Source: Chara braunii
Lineage: Eukaryota > Streptophyta > Charophyceae > Charales > Characeae
DNA length: 63,955 nucleotides
Reading direction: 5' to 3'
NCBI GenBank assembly: GCA_003427395.1
Contig: BFEA01000020.1
Coordinates: 3,558,479 to 3,622,433, forward strand
The position numbers and the translations under genes were made by a program. Shown one piece after another: positions 22,031 through 34,095 of the stretch. The first letter of the stretch is position 1, and each line of letters begins with the position of its first letter. Under the pieces are notes generated by a model. It saw nothing but the letters and a program-made list of their open reading frames with translations. It was not told where the DNA came from and searched no databases.

Positions 22031-22514
22031 AGGGGTAAAAAAAATAATAACGAGGAACTGGACGAACTGTGTGATTTGGAAAGGAACTTGAGCGTTGGTG
22101 AGAGATGTTATTGTGCTCACTTATGTATGCCTTTGGGGTCTATCTTTGGGACATTGTTTCGATAGCTCAGTTGCGTTAGATGCTCGCTGGGTGCTTGAGC
22201 TATAGGTAGGTAAGATGGATGATGAGAGAGAAGTTTGAAATAAAATATGACTGTCTTTACTAGAAGTTAGGACTCATGATAACTTACGATACCATGTTCA
22301 AAGAAGGATCGTGTAAACAATCTCTAGTTCTAACTATCAAGTGACTGTCAGAAGTTAGTCCGAAGTATAATTGTATTTTGTTTTGCATTTTTAGATTTGT
22401 ATAGATCTTGGTAGTCTCCTTTTACTATAGGAAGCTCTGCCAGCAAATCCGAAAAAAAGTTGTCATTTTGAATTCACAGAAATTCTAAAAATATAATTTT
22501 CCTATGGAAAACGC
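22031..22514. other. No gene recognised
   Basis: AT-rich sequence between the degenerate tandem array and the LTR element, with no ORF or repeat of note. Confidence 0.4.
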
Positions 22515-22810
22515 TATCGAGCGCACGGTTCCCGCAAGAGAGAGGGGACCTTCCCGATCGCGTTAAGCAGAATTCGGCAGGGCCTTAGTCGTAGAGCGTT
22601 GCCGCTTCGGCCAAGTGCGCCAACCATACCTCTCTCGAACCCCTAGAACAGGATAGGGTCACGCAAGGTACAACTTACCTCCATCTACGGGAGTTGTCAC
22701 CATCCCTTAGGTGGGCGTATCCCCGCTGAGTTACCAGTCCACTGTACGAAAACCTTACATACAACCGCAGAGGTGGACCAGTCGAGGGCGTTTTCTCGTA
22801 CGCTGTAGCA
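22515..22810 (-). repeat. 3' LTR (at least this extent)
   Basis: Positions 22515-22687 match the 5' LTR remnant at 29176-29348. Homology to the plus-oriented copy at 19961 continues to about 22810. On the sense strand the LTR ends GCTCGATA, against GCTCGACA in the other copy. The true inner boundary may lie further right. Confidence 0.6.
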
Positions 22811-23471
22811 TTGGGGGTACGCACGATTTCATGCCTTTATTGGACCCATACGCAAGCCGACGCACTGGGGGCTGAAGTCCCAAGTGCAACTCGTCGTCGG
22901 TCGACTAGGACGCATCCTTCTCACCACGCCTTACACCACCCCAGAAAAAATATCAGATCAATCATACAAAACAAAAACACTCCTAGTCTCTTTAATATCT
23001 AACCCATAACCTTCTGATACGGAAATCGGTTAGGTATCGCGTGCATTTCTTAATATAAAACTACGCGGATGCAATACTTTTTCATATCGAACCGAGCGGA
23101 CCCGTCGAAAGCGCGTGTGCTCAAGGTCCTCAACTGCTGCGACAGTCACTCGTGTCCGACAATGTAGCAATTGAAACAGGCCCGACAGTCCTGACGTCTA
23201 TCTCGGAACCGATTACCAAGTCAAAGACAAAAAATAAAAGTCGGAATAAAATAAATAAATAAATATAAAATAAAATAATAAAAATACGTATAAATGCGAG
23301 GTAACACAAAAAGTAAGGGGACTAGGGGTCGCGCTTCCCGCTAGGTCGCGCATGGTTGCGCCTTGCCGTCGATACCCCGCTCGCGCCGCTCACCCGATCG
23401 AGGACTCAACTCTCACCCAGGAGCTCGTCGTCAACTTCAAGGCCGCACCGACGTAAATTTCAAAAAGCACG

Positions 23472-23497
23472 CCAAATACCCTTGTAAGGGTATTTGG
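23472..23497. other. Near-perfect palindrome CCAAATACCCTT-GT-AAGGGTATTTGG
   Basis: The 12-base arms are fully complementary with only GT between them. A related shorter palindrome lies at 11117-11137. The flanks are also similar, so the palindrome is part of a repeated element sequence, perhaps the LTR or its border. Confidence 0.75.
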
Positions 23498-24439
23498 TAC
23501 GACAGTCCTCCTGGACCCTATTAAGCGACGTCCCCGTTGCTTTGGGTGTCCAAACCAAACACCGTTTAAACATAGCCTCAAGGAAACGTATACAGTAACT
23601 TTCTAAACATAATCGATTTGACTAAAACGTCATCAAGTTATATCAACTTCAAACCTCAATTCCTCAGAACAACTAGGCAAAAGTCACCGGTCAAAAATAG
23701 AATTTAATTCTTGATAAAAATAGGAATCTACAATAGCCGAATAGTCGGCTAGGCACTGACATGTTTCAACCTCTAATTCAACAAAGTGGATAAAGTCACT
23801 TTTCACCAGCTATAATCACGGACAGGAAGTCACTCAAAGTCATACTTAAGACTTCATTATTCCCGGTCCCTTTGAACGATACTTTATCGCGTCGGACCCC
23901 TAAATCATTCTATGATAAAAACAAAACCCAACTCAATGATGGGTTTAGAATTAAAGATTTGAAAACTCACACGATGATCATTCATACTCAACTCATTTAC
24001 ACACCTTTCTTTGAACTCTTCCTCAAGAGAACACCCCATTGTGGGAAAATCAGACATCTCATTCTTACGACTAGCCGAAAATGGTTAGCCTGATTGACCT
24101 TATCACACATGTCATAGATGTACCTCATGGGTTGAGCCTCGTTAAGCCCAATCTCACAGACCATTATCATCACGCACAACCCACTCATTTTTGCCACTCA
24201 CAAAAGCAGATGGGCAGGGGTATTGTTAAACTTTTAAAATAAATAAATGAAATCCATATTTTTTTCTCATAAATCTCACTTTTAAAATAGGGTCTTTCAC
24301 TTCCGTAACACACTTTGTTAATCTCATTCATAAGGTTTGCGTAATGAGTAAGCTCTTATAATCTTTCCTCCAAATAGAAACTCAACGTTTTTACTTCTAA
24401 AAATTTCACATTTGTTGACAATGTCACTTTCAACATAGA

Positions 24440-25190
24440 CTAAAGCCAAGTGGAGGGTCCCAAAATCATGCGGGTTTCCCTGCCGCAGACGACGCCCCCA
24501 CCAACTATTAGTCAAAATTTAGTCCTTATAATCATGGAAATTATTGTTGCAGACTAGACCACTTGCAACCCATAATAAGTTAAGTGAAGGGTCACAGAAT
24601 CAGGCGGGTTTCCCTGCCGCAGACGACGCTTTCACCGGCTATTATGTGACTAAGTTAAGTGGGGATGTCGATTCTGGCGGTTCTTTCCTTACCCTTTGCC
24701 GCACACAAAACCATATGTGACTCACAACCAAAGGTCAGTCATGAGGGGTCCCAGAATCAGGCGGGTTTCCCTACTACAGACGACGCCCTCACCGGCAACT
24801 GAGAACCAACAAAATGGAGTTGTCGATTCTGGCGGAGAATAAAAAAAAATCTTACCTTACCTTCTGCCACACACAAAATCATATGTGACTCACAACCAAA
24901 GGTCAGTCACGAGGGGTCCCAGAATCAGGTGGGTTTCCCTGCCGCAGACGACGCCCCCACCGACAGTTCAGAACCAACAGAATGGAGATGCCGATTCTGG
25001 CGGAGGATTAAAAAAACTCTTACCTTACCCTCTGCCTCACACAAAACCATATGTGACTCACAACCAAAGGCCAGTCATGAGGGGTCCCAAAATAAGGCGG
25101 GTTTCTCTGCCGCAGACGACGCCCCCACCAGCAGCTGAGAACCATCAAAATGGAGTTGCAGATTCTGGCGGAGGATAAAACTCTTAGCAA
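24440..25190 (-). repeat. ~168-bp tandem repeat, five copies, inside the LTR element
   Basis: The anchor GGGTTTCCCTGCCGCAGACG recurs with its start near 24471, 24605, 24762, 24930 and 25098. The last three units have an exact 168-bp period, and the earlier ones are shorter or diverged. Units include GGGTCCCAGAATCAGG and a CGATTCTGGCGGAG segment. The array lies between gag and the 3' LTR, where many plant retroelements carry tandem repeats. Confidence 0.85.
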
Positions 25191-26066
25191 ATCTTTTTTT
25201 CCAAAAATAACCACTTAGGCCATCCTCAGGCATAACCTCTCTTTAATTTATAACGCAATATAACATTTGGACTCTTTGAATCTCCCAAAAATATCTCACT
25301 GATAATCACTCTTTCTTTATTTCATCGAAACCTCTTTCGTTCGGACACACTTTATTCACGATTTACCATATTTTTCCTTCACACTGTTAACTTTTCTCTT
25401 TCTCGTATATCAATTAGAATAAAACATAGAAAAACCCACAAAGTCACCATGGTGAGAATGATAATGACAACAAAGACGCACACGAATCTGCGATCTGATG
25501 AGATCAAAACCCTTTCCAAAATGATTCCCAAAAGAAATCTAGAGTATCTCGAGTTTCAAATTATTACAAATCTTAAACTAGCACCAATTAAGGTCTCAAT
25601 CAAACACAAATGATCTTGTAGAGCATATACCCTTACATGCCATAATTGATTGATATACACAAAATGATCCCAAGTGTTATCGTAGAGGTGATTGAGCATT
25701 AAACATACGGACAACCTATCCATAGTAGCTCTCCACCGGTATCCTACGAAAACTGAAACAAAGTTTAGAGAGTGGATAGTTAGATCAGTTCGTACGCATA
25801 ATCCCAAATGACCTACACTTGAAATCAGAATTTATATACAAGGTGAATCTCTTATATCATCGGAAAGCTTATAGGCTCAGTCTTAATGATAATGCAAAAT
25901 AGAAAATCGCCTATAAGTCTAGCAAGTAAGGTTTCCGTATCGTCATAACACTCGAAATGTCTATCTACAAGTCGTCTTAAAGTTACTGACGCGATTCTAC
26001 TTTTTTCTTACCATAGATGAGATAAGTGAGAAGATGATAACTATTAAGAGAAAAATTGACCTTTAT

Positions 26067-27214
26067 CTATGGCAAACGGTTTTCTGTTTTGAGTCTATCT
26101 TTCGCTCTCTTGCATTTGCGAGGAGTATAACCGACTTTCCCACAACAACCACATACAATCTTCGACCATTGTTCTCGCCGCCTGCTATTCTTTCGCCCTG
26201 TCCAACTTGCAGTTGACGATGCCTCCTTGTTATCACACTCCTTTTTAGTATCCGATGGAACAGGAGGTAGGGCTATACCAATTTCTTTGTGGCTCACTTA
26301 CTTTTCTTTCCTTTTCCTGCTTGAGACGTCAATCGTCCTTTCACAGGTATGAGATGCGACATTCCTCACTCTAGTTTGCACCTCCTTTCTCTCAACACGT
26401 AACTCCTCTTTCTTTTCTTCACCCCACTTATGATTTCGCTCGGTCACCTTATTGTCTTTCTGAAGTTCACTTTTCATACCCTCAAAGGTATCAACCGCAA
26501 AAACACTTGTCATTCTACAATGCTCACTCTTCTCACAATTTTGTGACTCTTTTCTTTTTCGTGCTTCATGCAAAGTATGACAAAGGTGTTGATTGAAATC
26601 CCCTTGTACAAAATTATCTCGGATTTTGACTCATATGAGTCTTCCTTCTGTCCCACGAATTAGATTTCGTTGCTCTGTATGCGTGAAATTCATAAGGAAA
26701 ACAAAGCACTTGTCATATTCAGACAATGCCCAGACTTTGCGAGAAACACGTTGATACTCTGATAAAAATTGTCCCACTAACACATAACGGAACCGATCTA
26801 TCTTCTCAAGATCGTCCTTGGTCAGTTTTTCCTCACCTAGCCGGTATGTTTCTCACATGACATTATGAAACTCACTCCATGATAATCTCACTTTTCTAAT
26901 TAACCCATTGACTTCCTCCTTCAAGTCTATGTGGATATACTTTCTAACCTCTTCTAGCATCCGTTCCTCATTCCACTTGCTGTAGGACGCTATTTGCCCT
27001 AACTTATCAATAAAGTCGGAAACACGATAGCCCTGAAGAACTTGATATCATGGGTAGGTTGTCTCGCCCCCAATCTCGCAGATCCAACAGATACGGGAGT
27101 TTCTCGAACCCAATCATCTCTTGCGAACCTTCCATCTCGAGCTCCCTCGACCCCATCACCTATTGAACAAACAACGAGTGGTCTTAGGACCGAGACTCGA
27201 AAGAAGTTACGCAA
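26067..27214 (-). pseudogene. Decayed retrotransposon gag with altered zinc knuckle
   Basis: Reading on the minus strand, an Arg-rich start (about 27214-27000) leads into a gag-like helical region (FIDKLGQIASYSKWNEE, LGEEKLTKDDLEKIDRF, about 26990-26640). A Lys/Glu-rich coiled-coil segment follows (26573-26298), then the C-terminal CGCCGKVGYTPRKC at about 26140. That last motif is a CCHC zinc knuckle with Tyr in place of the His. Stop codons and frame changes near 27000, 26850 and 26630 show that it is dead. Gag normally forms the retroelement particle and binds its RNA. No protease or pol reading frame follows. Confidence 0.6.
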
Positions 27215-29155
27215 CTAAGTCAAATATAGAATATATCCCACTAAAAATTATCCCAACACTCATCATATGAGCACGTATGAGAACCTATTCAGAATAATGG
27301 TTATGCCGAAGAGAGTTTTTTAAACAAATATCCACCTAAAATAAAATACAATATTCACTTGATAAAACATTCACATCAGAACTCATACATTAGTCAATTA
27401 TCACTTCTATTATCAAGGAGGGATATGACATTTATATGTTACATAGGTGGATACTCCAAACATGAATCCAAAATGCAGTACAACCCAAGATAGATAACAT
27501 ATACCCACAATAATAATTCACAACTGATAATCAAAACTTGTTTGTTAGAGTTGTAGCTGAAAAATACAGTATACCTTAGAAACAATAGTATGAATTTGAC
27601 TCAACCACCTGCCATGCAACAAGATAACTCTCAGAACATAGTGCAAAAATTCTATAGGGCCAGAATAAGACTAACAATGAGTAAATAACATGATACAACT
27701 GCTACTCCTTCAACATTAAGTGAAGCATATAAAGCAGAGAGACGCTGTAATCCTCATGAGATAACATCTTGACTCCTGAGCCCCACTATAAAGATCAAGC
27801 CTCACCACAACCCTCTCTGATTTCAACTTTTGCACCTTAGTAAACCTATCAAGGTTAGCAAGACAACCCCACTCATACCTATTAAGACAACAGGTGATGA
27901 TCCTGCACATCTCTAATATGGTGGCCCTTCCTAGCGAGAGTCTGACCTAAGTCGTCACTCTAGACTCACCCTTGCTAAGCAGTAGTTGCCCAACTTTGCC
28001 ATCACGGTTTAAGCAAGGGAACAAACTTTTTCGTCCTCTTTTACATAATAATGTAGTTACTTTCTTATTTAAAGAAAAAATAACAACACCCCACAATGGA
28101 CCAGGAGTACACACAGTCCGGCGTGAGTCCAACTATCATTCTCAAGACTTATAACTGTTTTCTTAAGCATCAACGAGGGAATAACAATTCAAAAGTGCAC
28201 TTCCACTGAGGACAAATTATACACTTTGACTGACTTCCTTCATGAAGAATCACCTTCCACAGAAACAAGTCACCCCATTCACCTCTGGCCCCATGCAAGA
28301 CATGGGTTTCATGCAAAGTCTATGTCCCCTTGGAAGACAATCCATACATATGCCATCGATCAGGCATCCAACATAATATGATAAAAGACACAGACATAGA
28401 GACAACCAAAACAAAATTGCCGTAAAAAACGATATATATATATACTACATATATTTAACATAAACCTCTCTTCGGATTAGCCAGACCTCTAGCCAAGTAA
28501 CCACATACTTCGCAAGTTTATCGATAGTTACAGCCACGCAATCCATAAGTGACTCAACCTAGCATCGATTAACACCTCCGAGGAGTCTAGGCACAATACT
28601 CATCACAATACCTATCGTTCCGTAACTCAGTCTTAGCTCAAGGAAATATCTTTACTATTAAGCCTCTCACTTTGCGTTCACCAGTCACTCCATCATCTAT
28701 ATCACTCGCGCACAAGAAACCTCCTCTAGGGCAAGGCTCTACTGACTAGGGGAGGACACCTCAGTTTAACTTAATTACCTCTCAAAGCAGGCTTAGCACA
28801 ACACTCACATAATGAGTCAACTAGCCATTCGCGCATTAGCAATTATTATTGAAGTTTATTTCTGCAATGGACACACCCAACAAAGTTGATGCTGCCACAC
28901 TCAACCTAAGCCGTATCATATATGCAAAACATCGATCAATCATCTTAAAATACTCAAAATAAGAATATGCTCGTTGAAGTCGTTATCGTAAGTACTAAGG
29001 TACGCAATGCATCACCGAACACTTAATTTCTCAATCCACACATGTTTATAATCATCATCATCAATAAAAACACTCATATATTGTCGTCTTGCCTAGATCA
29101 TCCGCCTGCCATTAACCTGGGTCCATTTACTAAGGACCCCGATAGGCAGCCGAGA
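27215..29155 (-). other. 5' leader region of the LTR element; no gene seen
   Basis: About 1.9 kb between the primer-binding site and gag contains only short, unconvincing ORFs. Long leaders are common in non-autonomous plant elements. Confidence 0.4.
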
Positions 29156-29173
29156 TCCCCGGCAACTGCGCCA
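29156..29173 (-). promoter_or_regulatory. tRNA primer-binding site
   Basis: Minus-strand TGGCGCAGTTGCCGGGGA lies two bases inside the LTR edge, where first-strand synthesis is primed. It differs by one base from the widespread plant form TGGCGCCGTTGCCGGGGA. Confidence 0.75.
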
Positions 29174-29175
29174 CC

Positions 29176-29349
29176 TGTCGAGCGCACGGTCCCCGCAAGA
29201 GAGAGGGGACCTTCCCGACCTCGTTAAGCAGAATTCGGCAGGACCTTAGTCGTAGAGCGTTGCCGCTCCGGTCAAGTGCGCCAACCATACGTCTCGCGAA
29301 CCCCTACGACAGGATAGGGCCACGCAAGGTACAACTTACCTCCATCTAA
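29176..29349 (-). repeat. 5' LTR remnant, truncated
   Basis: Matches 22515-22687, then breaks off after CTCCATCTA into unrelated sequence. Roughly the U5 end is retained, so the element has lost its promoter end. Confidence 0.65.
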
Positions 29350-29462
29350 TCTAGGGAAATTTCGGCAACGCTTCCCGTAGGAAAAGTCCCTTTTCAGAAT
29401 TTGTACGAGGCTAAATATAAAATTCAAAAATAACTCTGACTTAACAAAGTCAAATTTTGTCC

Positions 29463-31076
29463 AATTAGGAGGGCTATGATACTCTCGGCTGCGGCATTCT
29501 TCGTTCTGTGGTTCCCGCTGTCAATCTGCCTGTTGGGCAAAGAGGCGTATTCAGATATCTAGAGAGTAGCAACTAGATTCTTGTGGAAGTCAGAGATGGA
29601 GGAGGACCAAAGGTTTCTTTCCAAGGTTGCTTGAGAAACAATTTGCTTTCCTCAGAATGAGGGAGGACTGGGAATCCTGGACCCCCAAATTCAAAATGTT
29701 GTCCTCTTAACCAAGTAAGTCTTCAAAGCATTGTTTGAAGACCCCTCGAAGTTGTGGGTTCAGATTGCAGAATATATACTAGCCAAAGAATGAGACTTGA
29801 GTAATGAAACCGATGTGTGGCAATGTGTACTAATCCCCTCTTACTTGAACAGAAGGCTCATCCTGCGAGTTTGGAAGACACTGCAGCCGGAGGTGGCACG
29901 CCCGCCAGAAACGAAGAAAGAGATTGAAGTCCAATGTGTCTTTGAGAACCCCCTAATCTGCTCCTCGAATAGCTCAGTCTTTTCAGCAACCGAGGGGGCG
30001 GGCAACTTTGGCAAGACATGGATAGAGAAGGGTGTATTTCTCATCAGACACTTGTGGGACGAAGTAAGGGAGAACTGGCTCACGGATGACCAGCTACGCG
30101 AGAAACTCCCTCGCTGCCGCTCGGTGTCACAGAACAGGGCTAGATTAATTGCTGCAATCCCCCACCAGTGCTCGAATTTATTACGCAGGGAGGCGGAGCA
30201 CGCAGCGGGCATGTGGTTGAGGGCCCAAGATGAGGTATCGAGAATTTGGAGAATACAAGGACCAGATTTGAGAGGGGGTTGGAGGGTGGAAGAATGGAGA
30301 GAGGGACCAAGAACAGGAAAAGGGATTAAGTTGATTAGACTGAAAGACAAAACTGTGCCTTCATCCATTGCCCTTCAAGAAGTACGAGTGCTAGCTCAGC
30401 AACACCAGCATCTGCTCTTGGGTGATGCGGACAGCTTCCGAGTAGAACCCCTGCTGAAAGGCTGGAGGAAAGGGTCAGGGGACTCGGAGGACTGGACACC
30501 ATTATGTCACTACAGCCCGAAGATAGGCAGAGAGGCTATTCCTCGTAATGTGGAAATCACCCCGGTGGACAAGGCAATGAGGAGATTCAGACAAGTGAAG
30601 GGATCTCTGGCCCAAGCTCCAAACTGGCCCGCCATGTGGAAAGCGATCACCTCTTAGAGAAATGCAAGCTTAATGTGGACTCAAAGTTTACAGGTGGTCC
30701 CCACGACCGTCTAGCTTTCCTCCAGAGGGATGGATATTCCTGTTGAATGTACTAGATGTAAGTGGGGTTGGGAGTCAAATTCCCACTTATGGATCTTCTG
30801 CCCATTGGCCGATGCCACCTGGCAATGGTGGACAACATTGTGGAACGAGATAACACAGGGAAGCTTTTTCTGGTCTGATGACTGGATATTGTATGGCACA
30901 CTTCCGGCCCCCACCTTCAATTATTTGGAGGGATGGGGTTATGTAGCTTTGGTTTGTAGCTCACTTTTCGCAATACATATTGAGGTCCCCGGCCTCGTCC
31001 CAATGTTTTTGGGATACATATTGAAGTTTTCCAAAAACAAAAAAATAAAATAAAAAAATAAATAAAAAATCGAATA
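29463..31076 (+). mobile_element. LINE (non-LTR retrotransposon), 5'-truncated 3' portion
   Basis: The sequence opens in the C-terminal part of a plant L1-type reverse transcriptase (LSAAAFFVLWFPLSICLLG, then GGLGILDPQ), with stop codons at about 29560, 29630 and 29720. It continues through the long C-terminal region (open 29797-30657) and the zf-RVT zinc-binding motif CTRCKWGWESNSHLWIFC (about 30750-30805), and ends in an A-rich tail (31040-31076). Truncation at the 5' end is typical of target-primed reverse transcription. It is clearly related to the minus-strand LINE at 36-40 kb (shared GGLGIL, WILYG-LP, YVALVC-LF motifs). Confidence 0.85.
29797..30657 (+). pseudogene. LINE ORF2 C-terminal region
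   Basis: A 286-codon open stretch corresponding to the region between reverse transcriptase and zinc-binding domain in plant LINE ORF2. The segment NFGKTWIEKGVFLIRHLWDE parallels HFGHTWIERGVVQIKHIWD in the other LINE copy. It is open only by chance of decay: the upstream RT frame has stops and there is no natural start at its beginning. No independent function is inferred. Confidence 0.7.
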
Positions 31077-31079
31077 GAA

Positions 31080-31985
31080 AAGTGTCAAATCCATTGATCG
31101 GTTGAGTATCTGATACTGGTTGATTGTTTCGTCGGGCGATACGTTGGAGTTGAGCGAAGGGAACAGGGACGGGAATAGAAGATGCAGGCGACCAAGATGA
31201 TCGCGCCCCCGCATAACTTCGGCAGTGAGAGTACATCCAAAGACCATGCGCGGCAAGCGGATATGAGAGGGCTGGCGAGGGTGGGGGTGGAGTCCGTGAG
31301 GGCTGCCGGTAGTCTTGTGACACGTGGCGTGGACGCTGCCACCGCCTTTTGCAAACTGTCCACCTGTATTCTTTCTGTGTCGATTCTAAATTTACGTTCT
31401 TCCCGCTTCAGTTCATGCATAAACACTGTCATTTAGTTATTTTGTTGTTAACCATTTCTTGATTTATGTGTGTTATGTTCCGAAGGTGAAACACAGTCGT
31501 CTGGAGTCCTCTCGTCCTCTTGTTGTTCTTTTTTGCAGCGTCTGTTTTTCTCCTTTCTGGAAGGACCTCAGGGTGCTGGAGTCGAGGCCCAGCTTGCAGC
31601 CACATGGCATTCCCCTGGTTTCAAGTCTCTCGTAACCTTGTCCCTAGAGTCGATTTCCTTCTTCAACGTGTGTCCTGGTGTGTGATCAAAGGGAGGTGCG
31701 CCTGTGCGGGGTATGGTACGCCCATATAACTCTTGATAAACAGGCCTGAGTTCAATCCCCGGTGGAGTAGAATAACTCTGAATTACCTGGGGCCGGTCAG
31801 CTCGATGGTGCCTCAAGGCCGTCGTCCTTCTTCAAAAAATACCGATGGGTAATACAGAAAGAAAAGGAAAATGGAGAGGGATAGGAGGGGGATATGTTTG
31901 TCGCTCGGTCGGAGGATGTAGGCGACTGCGAAAGGGTAGGGAGAACAGGCGTAAGTGGAGAGGAAATTGACTGACATCTCACTTA
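31080..31985. other. No gene recognised; possible SINE B box at 31748
   Basis: GAGTTCAATCC (31748-31758, plus strand) resembles a pol III B box. Upstream TACGCCCATATAACTCTTGATAAAC could be a worn tRNA D-to-anticodon region. ORFs of 60-120 codons on both strands lack motifs. Plus-strand CACTTACCT at 31980-31988 is a minus-strand donor-like site. Confidence 0.3.
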
Positions 31986-31989
31986 CCTG

Positions 31990-32718
31990 GCTTCTTCGCT
32001 CTCCCTCTCCCTCCCTCTTTCTCTTGCCCCCTCTTCCCTCCCTTTCTTCCTCCACCTCCCGTTCTTTCTGCCATTGTTTGTTTTCTTGTTACCGTGCTCC
32101 CGAGTACGTAGATACTCCCATCGACGGTAGTCTGTTCCTTCTGCTGCTTCATTTCTCTCTCTCCCCTCGTCTTCTTCTCAAGTCCTCTTCCTCTCTCTCC
32201 TTTCGTCTCCCCCTTTCTCTGTTCCCTGTCGTTTCGTCTTTTCTCTCTATCCCCGTGTCTCTCTCCCCCTCTGTTTCTCCCTCTTCCTTGCTTTCCCTCT
32301 ATCCTTTCTTTCTTTCTTTCTTTCTCTCTCTCCGTTTCTCCGCCATTTCACTCCCCCGCTTTCCCTGCGTCTCTCCCCCTCTTCCCCGATGTGTTCCTTT
32401 TTTCTTTCCCATGTCTCTCACCGCCTCCCTCCCTCCTGTTCTCTCTCCCTCCCTCTCTCCCTCTCCTTCCTTCTTCCCGTGCTTTCGATGTCTTCGTTTC
32501 TCTTCCTTTTCTACCCCTTCTTTCTCCCCTTGTCTCTCCTTCTCTCTCTCTCCCCTCTCTTTCTCCCTCCTCTCTTCCTCACATCCGCCCTCACCTTCGT
32601 CAATTTCTTCTCTCCTCCTCCCCGTGTTCCTTTGTCATGTTGACGTCATTCCTCAAATGTTCTGCCGTATTTTGTTTGTCTGCTCTCCCTCTTCTCACTT
32701 CGCAAGTTGAATTCTCTC

Positions 32719-32774
<56 letters not shown>

Positions 32775-32790
32775 GGGTCTCGGCAAATGT
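31990..32790. repeat. Pyrimidine-rich tract ending in (CT)n
   Basis: About 800 bp of CTT/CCT-rich sequence with a TTTC run at about 32306-32325 and (CT)n at about 32724-32772. The 251-codon plus-strand ORF (Ser/Leu/Pro/Phe) is explained by composition. Confidence 0.85.
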
Positions 32791-33017
32791 GAGCGGTATG
32801 GTCTGCATAGCTAAATCAGTTGAATGCACCTTTTAAAGACTGTTAGGACGTTCGACGTAATTTGTTTGTCTGCTCTCCCTCTTATCGCTTCGCAAGTTGA
32901 ATTCTCTGGTAATGCTTCGTAGGCGTTGCGGTAGAGGAGGGAGAATGTGGATTGGGGAAGGGAAAGTGTTGATCATCTCCGGCGTAGAAAGATAATGGCA
33001 GACATGTAGACAAGGGC

Positions 33018-33018
33018 G

Positions 33019-33097
<79 letters not shown>
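33018..33097. repeat. (GA)n microsatellite
   Basis: About 40 GA dinucleotides. N characters at 33256, 33334 and 33372 just downstream mark low-quality bases. Confidence 0.95.
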
Positions 33098-33098
<1 letters not shown>

Positions 33099-33099
33099 A

Positions 33100-34021
33100 T
33101 GCAAATGCACATAATGAACCATAAAAAAACAGGCAAACAGAAACAAGGTACATGGTAGTCGAAGCCCTCTTTTCTGTGGAAGCGAGGCTGTAAAACATGT
33201 TCTTTCGCAACGATGAAGGCGATGATTGAGGTCGTGCAGAGGTAAGGAAAGCGCCNGGTGGGTGGGCTGTGTATCGGACTAATTAATTCTATGAGTTTCT
33301 TCTCGAAAATGACGAAAACCAATATGATGGTTTNCTGTCTTAGATGACGAAGAGAGAAACAAATACATAATNAACGAACGCAAAGGTACATGGAAAACAT
33401 GTTAGCAATGCCTAGCGATGTCCAGACGAAACTTACAAAAACACTGGCAAAAGTGGAAAATTTGAAGTTACGTGATAACAAAATTGAAAGAGGGAAAAGT
33501 CATCACACTGGAAGTGGAATTAAAAAAGTCGGACAAAAAAGGCATTTTCCTCCGGATCGAGTTATTACAGTAACATTCCTATTACACCGGCCGCTGTTGG
33601 CGGCTAGCCCATTTTGCGAGTGCAAGTCAAAAGCGGCAAGGCGCCCACTTGTAACAGCTAGGCCACACTTATCCTACCAGGGTAGGAACTTTTTGATGGA
33701 ATCTGGCCGTAATTACTATTCGAAAAAAAGTACTACCTGTTTAGTAACTCTGTTTTGATGGGTGATGTTGATCCCTTTCCCCTACGGAAGCTGTGCTTAA
33801 GACAACTTGTTCTTTGTTTCATTCCGTTTTTTCGTTTTTTGTGCCGAACATGTTGTGTTGATGGCTTCAACCTTCTTCTCCATCTGCCCATCTGCGTGTG
33901 AGACTATTTCCAAGAAAGGACACTTGTAAAATTCTGCTGCAAGCTATGTACTGAGGCCATTATTGGTTTGGTCTATTTCCCCTTTTCTGCGGCATTGGTG
34001 TTGGTGCTAAGATGGCGTTCG

Positions 34022-34022
<1 letters not shown>
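33100..34022. other. No gene recognised upstream of the ubiquitin-like exon
   Basis: A 122-codon plus-strand ORF (about 33390-33758) has no recognisable motif. No upstream ubiquitin exon was found, although one is expected from the frame of the exon at 34096. Confidence 0.35.

Positions 34023-34075
<53 letters not shown>
34023..34075. repeat. (GT)n microsatellite in the presumed intron
   Basis: A GT run of about 50 bp ends 20 bp before the splice acceptor of the ubiquitin-like exon. Confidence 0.95.
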
Positions 34076-34079
<4 letters not shown>

Positions 34080-34095
34080 ATGAGACTACTTTCAG

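Larger units (their letters stand above)
22515..29349 (-). mobile_element. Non-autonomous LTR retrotransposon (gag only), minus strand
   Basis: Two directly repeated 173-bp blocks (22515-22687 and 29176-29348) mark the LTRs. Just inside the right block the minus strand reads TGGCGCAGTTGCCGGGGA (29156-29173), very close to the classical plant LTR primer-binding site. The LTR edge beside it ends in CA on the sense strand. Between the LTRs lie a decayed gag (27214-26067), a 168-bp tandem array and a 12-bp-arm palindrome. I find no protease, reverse transcriptase, RNase H or integrase motif. The layout fits the TR-GAG/LARD type, mobilised in trans by a related element. The right (5') LTR is truncated at 29349, and the inner edge of the left LTR could not be placed. 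Confidence 0.6.

Noticed and set aside
30939-31432. Minus-strand ORFs of 105-120 codons after the LINE tail
   Set aside because: They overlap the A-rich LINE tail and each other in several frames and show no domain.
31955-32710. 251-codon Ser/Leu/Pro/Phe ORF
   Set aside because: Stop codons are simply rare in a pyrimidine-rich tract; no motif and frames overlap.
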